From CAZDDB01 sp963843285 (GTDB lineage Bacteria > Acidobacteriota > HRBIN11 > JAKEFK01): 64,000 bases of DNA. Within the stretch, counting starts at the first letter, position 1. Every line of letters begins with the position of its first letter. The notes beneath the pieces were generated by a model. That model was not told the DNA's origin, ran no database searches, and saw only the letters and a list, made by a program, of their open reading frames with translations. Made by a program: the position numbers and the translations under genes. This document shows positions 17,901 through 25,716 of the stretch, in pieces. Location: the NCBI GenBank assembly GCA_963843285.1, contig CAWJJO010000002.1, forward strand, positions 372,001-436,000. The letters run 5' to 3'.

Positions 17901-20118
17901 ATCCGCCATTCAATGGTTCGCTTCGCGTCAACCGAATTCCCGTATGTCCTTCGGATTGTCCCTGCGTGCGCACACTTACCTGATAGTCTCCTTCGCGAAG
18001 GTATTGCTGTAGCAGAAAATTTCTGCCCGTTCCGTTTTCCTTTTCGGTAGCAAAATTTGCAACTGTCCGTGTGCGAAAAGTTCCATTTGTGGCCAGCAAT
18101 CCAGTTGTCTCCAGCCGGTACAACGCCGGCTTTTCCGCGGCCACCAGAAAGGTTTCCGTTCCATCACGCTTGATGTCGAAAAATTGCGCCTCAGTTTCAT
18201 TCACAGATTTGAATTGCGGGAGAGTTGTAAGCGATGTATCCGGCAAAGCCGGAAGCGGTGTTTCTGCAAGCAGTCTGGTTGGTTCAAACGAAAGCGACGA
18301 TTGTGCTGTTTCATTGCCGGTGTTCCGCACAGTAATCACGAGTTGTCCCGGCGGAAGCGCAATCTCGGTCTGCCACGATCCGCCTGCAACGCACATTTCA
18401 AGATGCGCGCCAGTCTCAGTGATTGCCGTCAGTTTCCCGGATTCCGTGATCTTTGCAGAGAGCGTTGCGGATTCGTTCGGTTGCAAACTCAGAAACAACG
18501 GTTCGGTCAAATCCAGAGGCAACGACCGAAGGATTACACCCGCTTTCACTTCCGGTTGCTGATTCAAAAAGACGGTGTAGTTGTCATCCAGGCTGAGCTT
18601 CACCGATTCAAAACGGACGGCCGCCCGGACGCTCGCTCTCTCCGTTTTCGATTCCAGTCCAATAGCTTGCAGCATCGAATCCAACAATCCCGAAGGTCGG
18701 ATCTCAAGATTCAAAATGCCTTTCTTAACAGGTGTCACTTCAAGCTCGTAGAATCCGGGATCGAGATTCCAGATGGAACCGTTACTGCGGTAATCAGCCG
18801 GTTTATAGTTTGGAGGCGGGCTCAACAGAAACGGAACAAACCGGTACCGGGCTTCCACCCCTTCAGCATTGAGCTGGTATTTCCCGGCGGATTTGATTTG
18901 AACAAATAGCGTTAGCGGATCGAGCAGGTTGAATCGTCTTCTCCATCCATTGGAAGCGTCGATTTCAATTGTCTTCGCAAGAAAAGGCGTCGATTGAGGA
19001 ATACTGCGGTTGTTGTAGCGAACCACGATGGCCGTCGCATCGATGGAATCACCCGGATTTCCTGAATGGATCGTGGAAAGCCAGTGCGCGCCGTCCCGTT
19101 GAAACGAATATTCGGTTCGCAGTTGGAATTGCTGCAGCACATAGGGTTGCTCAGGCGCCGCAAGGACGGTAATCAGCTGAAGAGTTTTCGGATCCGCGGA
19201 CGTCTGGATTTCCGCAGCAGGGGGCACCGAATTTTTTGTGATAGTTTGCACGGGACCATTGCTCACCGGATTTGGCTCCGCATAACTTCCAACCTGCAAG
19301 GATGCAAATCTTGCTTCCGGCAATTCGATCCGCACATACGTTGCATTTCCAGGCACGAGCCAGCGATCGATACCGAACGGACTCATCACAAAGCGTTGGC
19401 GTCCGGCCTCACCCAGCTTGCGGATTCCGGAACGCAAATGGAACGGATGATCGCCGCTCTCTTCAGCCCATGGTTGTGATGATCCTCCGTAGGCGATCAG
19501 AAGATAGAGACCGGGATCGAGCTCAGTTGTCAGGACACAATTCAGAAGCGGTTGTCCTGTTTTGGGTTGCGTGACTGTGGTTTGCGGCGATGCATCTACA
19601 AGCCAGTTTCCATCCTTCCAGAGCCGTAGGTCGGCGAGATTTCGACCTGCAGCCTCAAAGAAGACCGCCTGTTTTCGTTCGATCCGGATCCAATACGAAC
19701 GTTGCTCAAAATCATTCAGAGAATCGTGAATCATCTTGAGATCGATCAGCAGAGGTGGGCGGGGAGCATTCCGGTCTAGAAATGGATGCACTTGCAGAGT
19801 GCCGCTCCCCGTTCCCTTCGGGTGGCCGTAGACGACAATTTTGTATTCGCCGCGATCGAGGAAGAGATCGAGCCGCCCGTCTGACGATCCTGCTGTGCCT
19901 GCAACGGGTCCCGGTCCTGCCATCCTGTCGACTAGCTGGATGGCCAGACCCTGTTTGCTTTGCGCTGTGATCGAATAGCGGCCGAAACGCGTGACGTTGA
20001 GAATTGCATCCTGTTTCCCTTTTGCAGGGATTGTCGTGCGGTTCAATGTTGCCTCCGGCGTATCGCTCCAGGCGGCGTACGAAAACAGTAGAATGAATAG
20101 GGAAGTTATCATCCGCAT
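14902..20118 (-). CDS. Giant secreted protein of repeated PPC-like beta-sandwich units, function unknown
   Basis: 1738 residues from ATG 20118, chosen for its GGAGG site 8 nt upstream and signal peptide (MRMITSLFILLFSYAAWSD). Longer frames upstream run through repeat DNA. No enzymatic motif or thioester was found. The body is a long series of roughly 100-residue beta-rich units, each with a strand like YRVRSFG, a turn of the type LxDxxGxxI, and a closing LxPGxYxLxV strand (for example LEPGEYQLQVTC, APGLYQLQVDAV, LKTGTYLLAVHA). This is the pattern of PPC (pre-peptidase C-terminal) domains. The C-terminal tail is acidic and tyrosine-rich (DEYDSYEYDGDSE). It lies upstream of, and co-oriented with, the macroglobulin-pbpC pair, separated only by toxin-antitoxin insertions. 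It may be a third envelope-defence or adhesive component, which is inference. Confidence 0.75.
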   Translation of the reverse strand: MRMITSLFILLFSYAAWSDTPEATLNRTTIPAKGKQDAILNVTRFGRYSITAQSKQGLAIQLVDRMAGPGPVAGTAGSSDGRLDLFLDRGEYKIVVYGHPKGTGSGTLQVHPFLDRNAPRPPLLIDLKMIHDSLNDFEQRSYWIRIERKQAVFFEAAGRNLADLRLWKDGNWLVDASPQTTVTQPKTGQPLLNCVLTTELDPGLYLLIAYGGSSQPWAEESGDHPFHLRSGIRKLGEAGRQRFVMSPFGIDRWLVPGNATYVRIELPEARFASLQVGSYAEPNPVSNGPVQTITKNSVPPAAEIQTSADPKTLQLITVLAAPEQPYVLQQFQLRTEYSFQRDGAHWLSTIHSGNPGDSIDATAIVVRYNNRSIPQSTPFLAKTIEIDASNGWRRRFNLLDPLTLFVQIKSAGKYQLNAEGVEARYRFVPFLLSPPPNYKPADYRSNGSIWNLDPGFYELEVTPVKKGILNLEIRPSGLLDSMLQAIGLESKTERASVRAAVRFESVKLSLDDNYTVFLNQQPEVKAGVILRSLPLDLTEPLFLSLQPNESATLSAKITESGKLTAITETGAHLEMCVAGGSWQTEIALPPGQLVITVRNTGNETAQSSLSFEPTRLLAETPLPALPDTSLTTLPQFKSVNETEAQFFDIKRDGTETFLVAAEKPALYRLETTGLLATNGTFRTRTVANFATEKENGTGRNFLLQQYLREGDYQVSVRTQGQSEGHTGIRLTRSEPLNGGSLADRRPARISLPAGQAVLYEFKIDKPGRYRVRSFGVGTTFRCRLEDSDGWPIEIPNIKADLERDFDPGDYRLMLMPEPVPSRRITLLEHIKDPEQLEGHGPHPIGLDRQTHHVWQESPAKEERIPDVWRFTVPAPLDATITLTGEMQADLLRVGSAGKVAFVPPGRGWKGHLEPGEYQLQVTCLRRNNHAEYMLLIHPDQLVSGLERDVTLPLEIPVSIGKYAMVQISSFGSVDVLARLRDMDGNVIAKSDDRADDWNFEIATAPAPGLYQLQVDAVDGTSGATKIAMKMPEEKLEASLQLPASFEVVPDENIHIYPLQIPLKAEVIAFHTASTETVGTSLDAFIEGRWQTIGTSVSPSAHLEIPVVPGTLCRARLWSVDQRGTPVKFSAVAITPPHVTEQELQRGVTLPSTGIVTITNITAGMFLIGDVSWSTSRHHPLVPSVRGLVSATGDFLWLSGRPNTIVKAVRVVLPAGIETGLALFDEPSTVDIVTPETGPVVAIARSATGQPGIGIVSRQAGSVLVPDRMAVAKKAAATVSMTSDRAAIALWQATYSPDPGETRVIHFGFPEPAVRQLELGPYSSTVQGIVAESLQLPAGWKRLKIALGSSLVAALTDGDNILSIHWQGNEPFEESIDTQGGRVLILHLRDAPDRYSIEALPITDDVIPARITADQPFTSKYSTTGIARFSIPQMQGPSVLHIRGAVKEAVLVSTGGKISRGPDVPLPAAGGTLLLNHGAGFILGWLEPGGIWGSKTATQPINLTPPAIVPLYGKEQAVRIRITDPSLLSVRTTDPVISRLQRTDRDPEVDVHESGCVLDTYVTEGQAFITLRALADDLSGNAEITVTPVTNIVEGLQAAVVLAAGSTRLFSFFVAQAGRVGIGVRSDSDLAEATLMDSSGSVIGKGVVQMPELKTGTYLLAVHAPTDSGPIQIQPALAGVQLPDSRPPEDVIRNYLASSTPVVPGASIQLTSPAAKNYQPEPDQNPDEYDSYEYDGDSE

Positions 20119-20208
20119 TTTTCGCTTCCTCCGTTTTGATGTGAGCAAGGTCCGTGCCAGCAAGGTAATCATTTTCATAAGTACCGTGACGTCCCTGATG
20201 AGGATTTG

Positions 20209-20286
20209 GAACCACGGATAAACACAGATAAACACCGATTTCTGCTGCACCCATCTGTGTCCATCTGTGTTTATCTGTGGTTTCAT
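20209..20286. repeat. ACCACGGATAAACACAGAT-type inverted repeat
   Basis: GAACCACGGATAAACACAGAT is mirrored by an ATCTGTGTTTATCTGTGGTTTC end, making a 78-nt hairpin. A second member forms the inner part of the nested repeat at 29822-29982. The rest of 20119-20564 holds the ribosome site of the giant gene, about 150 nt with no recognised feature (20287-20438), and a second repeat. Confidence 0.75.
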
Positions 20287-20438
20287 AAAATAGGTCACCA
20301 TATTCATCGGATTTAGTACCAGGCACGGCACACGCGACAGCGTCAAGTGTTTCCTGCCCAACACAGTTTCAGCCTGAATTGACACAACAGAGGGCTTCCA
20401 TTAAGATTCTTCCTTCTTAACTCAGATCAAAGTGGTTC

Positions 20439-20526
20439 TCCCCCCTTATGAAGGAGGGAGCTAGTGGGGGCTGGGAAGATGCGGAACAACCCCCTCCCAA
20501 CCTCCCCCTTGATAAGGGGGAGGGGA
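20439..20526. repeat. CCCCCTTATGAAGGAGGG-type inverted repeat, copy 2
   Basis: CCCCCCTTATGAAGGAGGG at the left and CCTCCCCCTTGATAAGGGGGAGGGG at the right are two small palindromes joined by AACCCCCTCCC. It is the same family as 7836-7926. It creates a false upstream reading-frame extension for the next gene. Confidence 0.75.
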
Positions 20527-20564
20527 TCGCTTTTGAATCCTTCAATTACAGAGCAGGGAGAAAA

Positions 20565-21626
20565 ATGGCATACAAGCGAGTGGCAGTTGTACCGGGTGAT
20601 GGAATCGGAATCGATGTTACAGCGGAAGCCGTAAAAGTCATGGAAGCATGCGGCGAAGCGACCGGGCGCAAACTGGAGCTGGTACAGTACGACTACGGCG
20701 CCGAAAAATTTCTGAAAACCGGAATCAGCATTCCCCCTGGAGGCTATGACGACCTTCGTTCGTACGATGCCATCTTCATGGGCGCTTTTGGCGATCCGCG
20801 CGTTCCGGATATGAGACATGCGAAGGACATCCTTTTGGGGACGCGATTCGTACTCGATTTGTATGTGAACTATCGCCCCGTAAGACTCTACGACGAAAAA
20901 CTTTGTCCGTTAAAAAACATCAAAGCCGGAGAAATCGACATCGCAATCTTCCGGGAAAACACCGAAGGCCTCTATGTGGGCATGGGCGGCAATTTCAAGA
21001 AGGATACTCCGGATGAGATTGCCATCCAGGAAGACATCAACACTCGCAAAGGTGTTCAGCGAATTATCGAATACGCCTTCGAGTTTGCCGTGAAGAATGG
21101 CCGCAAGAAAGTTTGCATGTGTGACAAGAGCAATGTGTTGACCTACGGACATGATTTGTGGCAGCGGGTCTTCAAAGAAGTTGGCGCAAAATATCCGCAA
21201 ATCGAGAAGAGTCATCTGTACGTGGATGCGCTCTCCATGCAGTTGATCAAGGACCCGCGTCACTTTGACGTCATCGTGACCTGCAACATGTTCGGAGACA
21301 TTATTACGGACATCGGAGCGCAGATTCAGGGTGGTCTCGGCATGGCAGCATCCGCCAACATCCATCCGGGAGCCGCGAGCATGTTTGAACCCGTTCATGG
21401 CTCCGCGCCGAAATATGCGGGCAAGGATACGGCAAATCCGTTTGGCGCGATCCTGACTGTTCAATTGATGTACCAGCATCTTCAAATGAATGAGGAATCA
21501 CAGTTGATTGAAGAAGCCGTCATGGCAGCCATCCAACAGAATCAGACCACGCACGACCTCGGTGGAAAACTCGGCACCCGCGCCGTCGGCGATTTCCTCA
21601 GCCGAACGATCCGCGCACGGAGATAG
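20565..21626 (+). CDS. Isocitrate/isopropylmalate dehydrogenase family enzyme
   Basis: 353 residues from ATG 20565 (GGGAG 4 nt upstream; upstream in-frame codons are repeat DNA). Family motifs are VAVVPGDGIGIDVTAEAVKV, DLYVNYRPVRLYD, FRENTEGLYVG, the Lys in CDKSNVLTYGHDLW, the metal-binding aspartates in DVIVTCNMFGDIITDIGA, and EPVHGSAPKYAGKDTANP. The last is the NAD-binding GSAP-type loop. These enzymes oxidatively decarboxylate (hydroxy)dicarboxylic acids: 3-isopropylmalate in leucine synthesis, isocitrate, homoisocitrate or tartrate. The length and the LDLYxNxRP motif favour an NAD-dependent LeuB-like enzyme over isocitrate dehydrogenase, but no leu genes are nearby, so the substrate stays open. 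Confidence 0.9.
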   Translation: MAYKRVAVVPGDGIGIDVTAEAVKVMEACGEATGRKLELVQYDYGAEKFLKTGISIPPGGYDDLRSYDAIFMGAFGDPRVPDMRHAKDILLGTRFVLDLYVNYRPVRLYDEKLCPLKNIKAGEIDIAIFRENTEGLYVGMGGNFKKDTPDEIAIQEDINTRKGVQRIIEYAFEFAVKNGRKKVCMCDKSNVLTYGHDLWQRVFKEVGAKYPQIEKSHLYVDALSMQLIKDPRHFDVIVTCNMFGDIITDIGAQIQGGLGMAASANIHPGAASMFEPVHGSAPKYAGKDTANPFGAILTVQLMYQHLQMNEESQLIEEAVMAAIQQNQTTHDLGGKLGTRAVGDFLSRTIRARR

Positions 21627-21690
21627 GAATTTCAGCACGGTAACACGGAATCACGGAAAGGAATGTTTGTTCCGTGATTAAATAGGATTC

Positions 21691-22344
21691 ATGTTTCGGC
21701 GGATCTATTTTGCAGTTCTGGGAACAATCGGATGGGTGCTCATCCAGCTACTGGCACGGACCTGGCGGTTGGAGATCCACGGCTATGATCATTTTCGCAA
21801 GCTGGAAGAACAGAAGACACCGCTCATTTTTGCTTTCTGGCACGGCTGCATTCTGTCCGCCACCTACTTCTGGCGTAACCGGGGCATTGTAGTCCTCACC
21901 AGCGAAAACAAAGACGGCGAATATATTGCGAATGTGATTCACCGTTTCGGCTATGGTAGCAGCCGCGGTTCGACTTCGCGCGGCGCTGTCAAAGGAACGA
22001 TCGGCTTGATTCGTACATTGAAGCAGGGCGCTCACGTTGCGTTCACTGTGGATGGTCCGCGCGGACCACGTCATCAGGTACAGCAGGGTGTTGCCTGGCT
22101 GGCCGGCTATTCCGGTCGCCCGATTCTTCCATTTCACATCGAAGCGAAGCGAGCCAAAATCCTCTCCTCCTGGGACCGTTTTCAGATCCCGATGTTTTTT
22201 TCCAAAGTGCGGGTAGATATCGCAGAGCCAGTTTTGATCGAAAAAGATCTTCCGGAAGACGCGTTGGAAGCAAAACGCGTGGAGCTGGAGATGATTTTGA
22301 ACAAGCTGTGTGAAACCGGCGAAGCCTGGTCCGGCCGATCGTAG
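21691..22344 (+). CDS. DUF374 lysophospholipid acyltransferase-family protein
   Basis: 217 residues with an N-terminal hydrophobic helix. Motifs typical of DUF374, a branch of the PlsC/LpxL acyltransferases, are visible: FAFWHGCIL (catalytic His), LTSENKDGEYIANVIHRFG, GSSRGSTSRGA and FTVDGPRGPRHQVQQG. Members are thought to acylate lipid A precursors or lysophospholipids at the inner membrane; in this organism it may supply a lipid A secondary acyl chain. The stop TAG (22342-22344) lies inside the terminal GTAGGGGCTATGC of a double-hairpin element, so the element defines the last codons of the gene. The native C-terminus may have been altered when it inserted. Confidence 0.88.
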   Translation: MFRRIYFAVLGTIGWVLIQLLARTWRLEIHGYDHFRKLEEQKTPLIFAFWHGCILSATYFWRNRGIVVLTSENKDGEYIANVIHRFGYGSSRGSTSRGAVKGTIGLIRTLKQGAHVAFTVDGPRGPRHQVQQGVAWLAGYSGRPILPFHIEAKRAKILSSWDRFQIPMFFSKVRVDIAEPVLIEKDLPEDALEAKRVELEMILNKLCETGEAWSGRS

Positions 22345-22570
22345 GGGCTATGCATTTGCCGCGAGAAACAGTGCGGTTGCACAAGTAGTATTTCTTGAAA
22401 AGCAATTTTTGATCGTTCAGTGCGCGCAAATGTACAGCCCGGCACAGTTGGGATCGATCCGCTTCGCTTGACGGGCGGAGCATTTTCAACGGCGAACAAC
22501 AATACACGCCAATGAGATGTTTGCCCATTCAGCTGGAACAGCACTGCGGTGGAAAATGCTCAGCCCCTAC
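22341..22570 (+). repeat. Double-hairpin element, copy 2
   Basis: Hairpin B: GTAGGGGCTATGCATTTGCC (22341-22360) pairs with GCGCAAATGTACAGCCCGGC (about 22423-22442). Hairpin A: GACGGGCGGAGCATTTTC (about 22469-22486) pairs with GGAAAATGCTCAGCCCCTAC (22551-22570). A conserved core lies at 22390-22414. It follows the DUF374 gene and precedes leuS. Confidence 0.85.
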
Positions 22571-22590
22571 CACGATCCCATGTGCCGAAA

Positions 22591-22596
22591 TATAAT
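22591..22596 (+). promoter_or_regulatory. -10 box (TATAAT) of leuS
   Basis: A consensus TATAAT ends 12 nt before ATG 22609. No good -35 is visible 17 nt upstream (TACCAC). With no Shine-Dalgarno before leuS, the mRNA leader would be about 5 nt. Confidence 0.4.
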
Positions 22597-22608
22597 ATGT
22601 CTCTATCT

Positions 22609-25038
22609 ATGAACTACGATTTCAAGACAATCGAGCAAAAGTGGCAGGCTCGCTGGGAATCGGAAAAGACTTTCGAAGTAAAATCCGACCCGACGCGCAA
22701 GAAGTATTATTCGCTGGAAATGATGCCGTATCCATCGGGACGCATTCACATGGGTCATGTGCGGAACTACTCTCTCGGTGATTCCACCACCAGATTTCGC
22801 CGCCGGAGAGGATTGAATGTCCTCCATCCCATGGGTTGGGATGCGCTTGGTTTGCCTGCCGAAAATGCCGCGATGAAAAACAAAGTTCAGCCTTACAACT
22901 GGACGATGGAAAACATCAACAGCATGCGCGGGCAATTGAAGCGGCTTGGAATTTCGTATGATTGGAGCCGCGAAATCGCGACCTGCGAGCCGGAATATTA
23001 CCGGTGGAACCAGTGGTTCTTCATCCGTCTATATGAGAAGGGTCTTGCGTACCGTAAGAAAGGCACCGTCAACTGGTGTCCAAGCTGTCAGACCGTTCTC
23101 GCAAACGAACAGGTGGTAAACGGTCGCTGCTGGCGCTGCGAAAGTGTTGTAACCATCGATGAGCTGGAACAATGGTATTTCAAGATCACCGATTACGCGC
23201 AACGGTTGCTCGATGGGTTGGAACAGCTTCAGGATTGGCCCGAAAAAGTGCGCGTCATGCAGCGGAACTGGATCGGAAAGAGCAAAGGCGCGTATGTCGA
23301 TTTCGCAGTTGAAGGCAGACCGGAGAAAATCAAGGTTTTCACAACACGAATCGATACAATTTACGGCTCTACGTTTGTGGTGCTTGCGCCTGAACACTCT
23401 TTGCTGAACACGATCTGGAAAGACAATTCCGATCTTCGCGAGCAGGCGCGCACGTTGCGCCAGGAACAACTACTTCATGGAAAGGAAGACCTCGAAAAGA
23501 AGGGATTTTTTTCCGGCGCGTATGCAGTGAATCCGTTCAATCAGGAGCGTGTACCGATCTGGGTCGCCAATTATGTGTTGATGGAGTACGGAACCGGCGC
23601 CATCATGGCAGTGCCGGCGCACGATTCGCGAGATCAGGAATTTGCTCGCAAATACGGAATCCCGGAACGGATTGTGATTCACAATCGCGAAGGCTTACCG
23701 GGCACGGAAGAATATGGAACCGTTGTCGATAGCGGAGAGTATTCGGGACTTTCCAGCGAAGAAGCGCAGAAGCGGATGGCCGAACGTGCAGAACGCGATG
23801 GTTTTGGCGAAGGCGCGACAACATTCAAGATCAAGGATTGGGGTATTTCACGGCAGCGCTACTGGGGCACACCGATTCCGATGATCCACTGTCCGAAGTG
23901 CGGAATTGTCCCGGTGCCCGATTCGCAGCTTCCTGTTCTGCTTCCGCTTCATATAGAAATCACCGGCGAAAAAGGTTCGCCACTCTCGCATGTTCCGGAA
24001 TTCGTGAATGTGGCCTGTCCGAAGTGCGGCGGTCCCGCCAGAAGGGACACGGACACGATGGACACGTTTATGGATTCAAGCTGGTACTTTTTCCGTTACT
24101 GTTCTCCGCACGATCAGAATGCGATGTTCGATTCAAAGGAAGTCCACTACTGGATGCCGATCGATCTGTATATCGGTGGCGTCGAACATGCGATTCTTCA
24201 TCTGATCTATTGCCGTTTTTTCACAAAATTGTTTCATGACCTGGGAATGATCGATTTTGACGAGCCCATTGCGCGCTTGTTTACTCAGGGGATGGTGATC
24301 AAAGATGGCGCGAAAATGTCCAAGGCGAAGGGGAATGTTGTCGATCCGGATCTCTTGATCGAAAGATATGGTGCGGATACTGTTCGCCTTTTCAGCCTGT
24401 TTGCCGCTCCGCCGGAAAAGGAACTGGAATGGAACGATCAAGGAGTAGAGGGATCGTACCGTTTCCTCAATCGGGTCTGGAAACTGGTGTGGCAGTATTC
24501 CGATTCCGGACAGGCGCGCACGGACGTACAGTTGAATGATGGGCAGAAAGCCTTGCTTCGCAAGACGCACCAGACGATCCGGAAAGTCACACAGGACATC
24601 GAAGAACGGATGCATCAGAACACTGCGATCAGCGCGATCATGGAACTGGTGAATGCCACGACCGATTATCTGTCTTCCGGTGGAAAAGCGGACGGAATTG
24701 TGCAGGAAGCGCTGGAAATGCTTGTGCATTTGCTGAATCCGTTTGCGCCGCACATGACCGAAGATCTGTGGCAGAAACTTGGCAAGCAAACTCTCCTTTC
24801 TTCCGAGGCATGGCCGGAGTTTAGCGCAGACCTCGCGCGTGAAGACACAGCAACGATCGTGGTTCAAGTCAATGGAAAAATGCGCGGATCAATTCAGATC
24901 GCGCGCGGAGCTGCGCAGGAACAGGTGCTGCAGGCCGCTTCCGAAGAAGAGAAGATCCAGAAATATCTGGAAGGAAAATCGATCGCGAAAATTGTGTTCG
25001 TTCCTGATAAACTAATGAACCTGGTGATCAAAGAATGA
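22609..25038 (+). CDS. leuS: Leucyl-tRNA synthetase
   Basis: 809 residues, class I aminoacyl-tRNA synthetase charging tRNA-Leu. Visible are the HIGH-type motif HMGHVRNY near residue 46, a zinc-ribbon-like CPSC-CWRC pair, the CP1 editing domain (FTTRIDTIYGSTFVVLAPEH, and MAVPAHDSRDQEFARKYG with the conserved editing Asp), KMSKAKGN near residue 570, and the C-terminal anticodon domain. Start choice: ATGs at 22549 and 22597 are in frame, but the first lies in the repeat and the second touches the TATAAT box, so MNYDFKTIEQKW at 22609 is preferred. It heads the leuS-lptE-holA-rpsT run and overlaps lptE by 4 nt. Confidence 0.97.
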   Translation: MNYDFKTIEQKWQARWESEKTFEVKSDPTRKKYYSLEMMPYPSGRIHMGHVRNYSLGDSTTRFRRRRGLNVLHPMGWDALGLPAENAAMKNKVQPYNWTMENINSMRGQLKRLGISYDWSREIATCEPEYYRWNQWFFIRLYEKGLAYRKKGTVNWCPSCQTVLANEQVVNGRCWRCESVVTIDELEQWYFKITDYAQRLLDGLEQLQDWPEKVRVMQRNWIGKSKGAYVDFAVEGRPEKIKVFTTRIDTIYGSTFVVLAPEHSLLNTIWKDNSDLREQARTLRQEQLLHGKEDLEKKGFFSGAYAVNPFNQERVPIWVANYVLMEYGTGAIMAVPAHDSRDQEFARKYGIPERIVIHNREGLPGTEEYGTVVDSGEYSGLSSEEAQKRMAERAERDGFGEGATTFKIKDWGISRQRYWGTPIPMIHCPKCGIVPVPDSQLPVLLPLHIEITGEKGSPLSHVPEFVNVACPKCGGPARRDTDTMDTFMDSSWYFFRYCSPHDQNAMFDSKEVHYWMPIDLYIGGVEHAILHLIYCRFFTKLFHDLGMIDFDEPIARLFTQGMVIKDGAKMSKAKGNVVDPDLLIERYGADTVRLFSLFAAPPEKELEWNDQGVEGSYRFLNRVWKLVWQYSDSGQARTDVQLNDGQKALLRKTHQTIRKVTQDIEERMHQNTAISAIMELVNATTDYLSSGGKADGIVQEALEMLVHLLNPFAPHMTEDLWQKLGKQTLLSSEAWPEFSADLAREDTATIVVQVNGKMRGSIQIARGAAQEQVLQAASEEEKIQKYLEGKSIAKIVFVPDKLMNLVIKE

Positions 25039-25553
25039 AAATTCTTCGTTTCGTCTGTCTCATCGCATTGTTCGCTGCTTTGTCCGGTTGCGGATATCAT
25101 CTTGCAGGGACTGGCTCGAGTTTGCCTGAGCACATCAAAACGATCGGGCTTCCGATTTTTGCCAATAACACCCAGGGCTATCAGATCGAGCAAAAGATCA
25201 CGAGTGCCGTTCAAACCGTACTGATCCAGCGCGGCAAATATAAGGTCGTGCCGGAAGCGACAAACGTCGATGCGGTGCTCAAAGGCACGATCGTGTCGCT
25301 CTCCCTGTATCCGGCTTCCTTTACGAGCGATGGACGGGCAAATCAGTACAATGTTGTGATCAATGCGAAGGTGACGTTTACAGATGTTGCGAACAAGAAA
25401 GTACTTTTTCAAAATCCAAGCTTCATCTTTCGTGGTACCTATGATCTGGATCCGAACGATGTGCTTTACCTCGATCAGCAGCCGCAAGCATTGGATCAGA
25501 TTGCAGAGGAGTTTGCGGAGTCGGTGGTCAGCGCAATTCTCGAAGGATTCTAA
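25035..25553 (+). CDS. lptE: LPS-assembly lipoprotein LptE
   Basis: 172 residues. The signal peptide ends in a lipobox LSGCGYHLAGTG; the C-GYHL sequence right after the lipidated Cys is the LptE hallmark. The body (IGLPIFANNTQGYQIEQKIT, YKVVPEATNVDAVLKGTI) matches the LptE fold. LptE plugs the LptD barrel at the outer membrane and helps insert lipopolysaccharide, so it indicates an LPS-bearing Gram-negative cell. The gene overlaps leuS by 4 nt (ATGA) and is followed by a palindromic repeat and holA; leuS-lptE-holA is a widely conserved order. Confidence 0.93.
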   Translation: MKILRFVCLIALFAALSGCGYHLAGTGSSLPEHIKTIGLPIFANNTQGYQIEQKITSAVQTVLIQRGKYKVVPEATNVDAVLKGTIVSLSLYPASFTSDGRANQYNVVINAKVTFTDVANKKVLFQNPSFIFRGTYDLDPNDVLYLDQQPQALDQIAEEFAESVVSAILEGF

Positions 25554-25586
25554 GTTCTGGGGTTGATTTGAGCTCTTCCGAAAAAG

Positions 25587-25669
25587 CGGTTTGTAGCTCC
25601 GGCGTCCCCGCCGGCCAAGACATTGTGCATGATCGAGCTCTGCCGGCGAGACGCCGGCGTTACAAACCG
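25587..25669. repeat. GGTTTGTAACGCCGGCG-family inverted repeat
   Basis: CGGTTTGTAGCTCCGGCG at the left and CGCCGGCGTTACAAACCG at the right form an imperfect hairpin around a roughly 47-nt loop between lptE and holA. It is the same family as 14186-14227 and 39853-39912. Confidence 0.8.
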
Positions 25670-25716
25670 AATGGTGTGCTCCTGCATCTTCCGAATCAGG
25701 ACCTGCAATAAAACAA

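Noticed and set aside
20119..20385. N-terminal extension of the giant secreted protein
   Set aside because: The extension runs through the ACCACGGATAAACACAG repeat; the signal peptide and GGAGG site are at 20118.
20448..20564. N-terminal extension of the dehydrogenase
   Set aside because: The 39 extra codons come from the CCCCCTTATGAAGGAGGG repeat; MAYKRVAVVPGDG with GGGAG upstream is the normal start.
22341..22570. Double-hairpin element as an integron attC site
   Set aside because: No integrase, no attC core sites (RYYYAAC / GTTRRRY) at the ends, and each unit holds two unlike hairpins.
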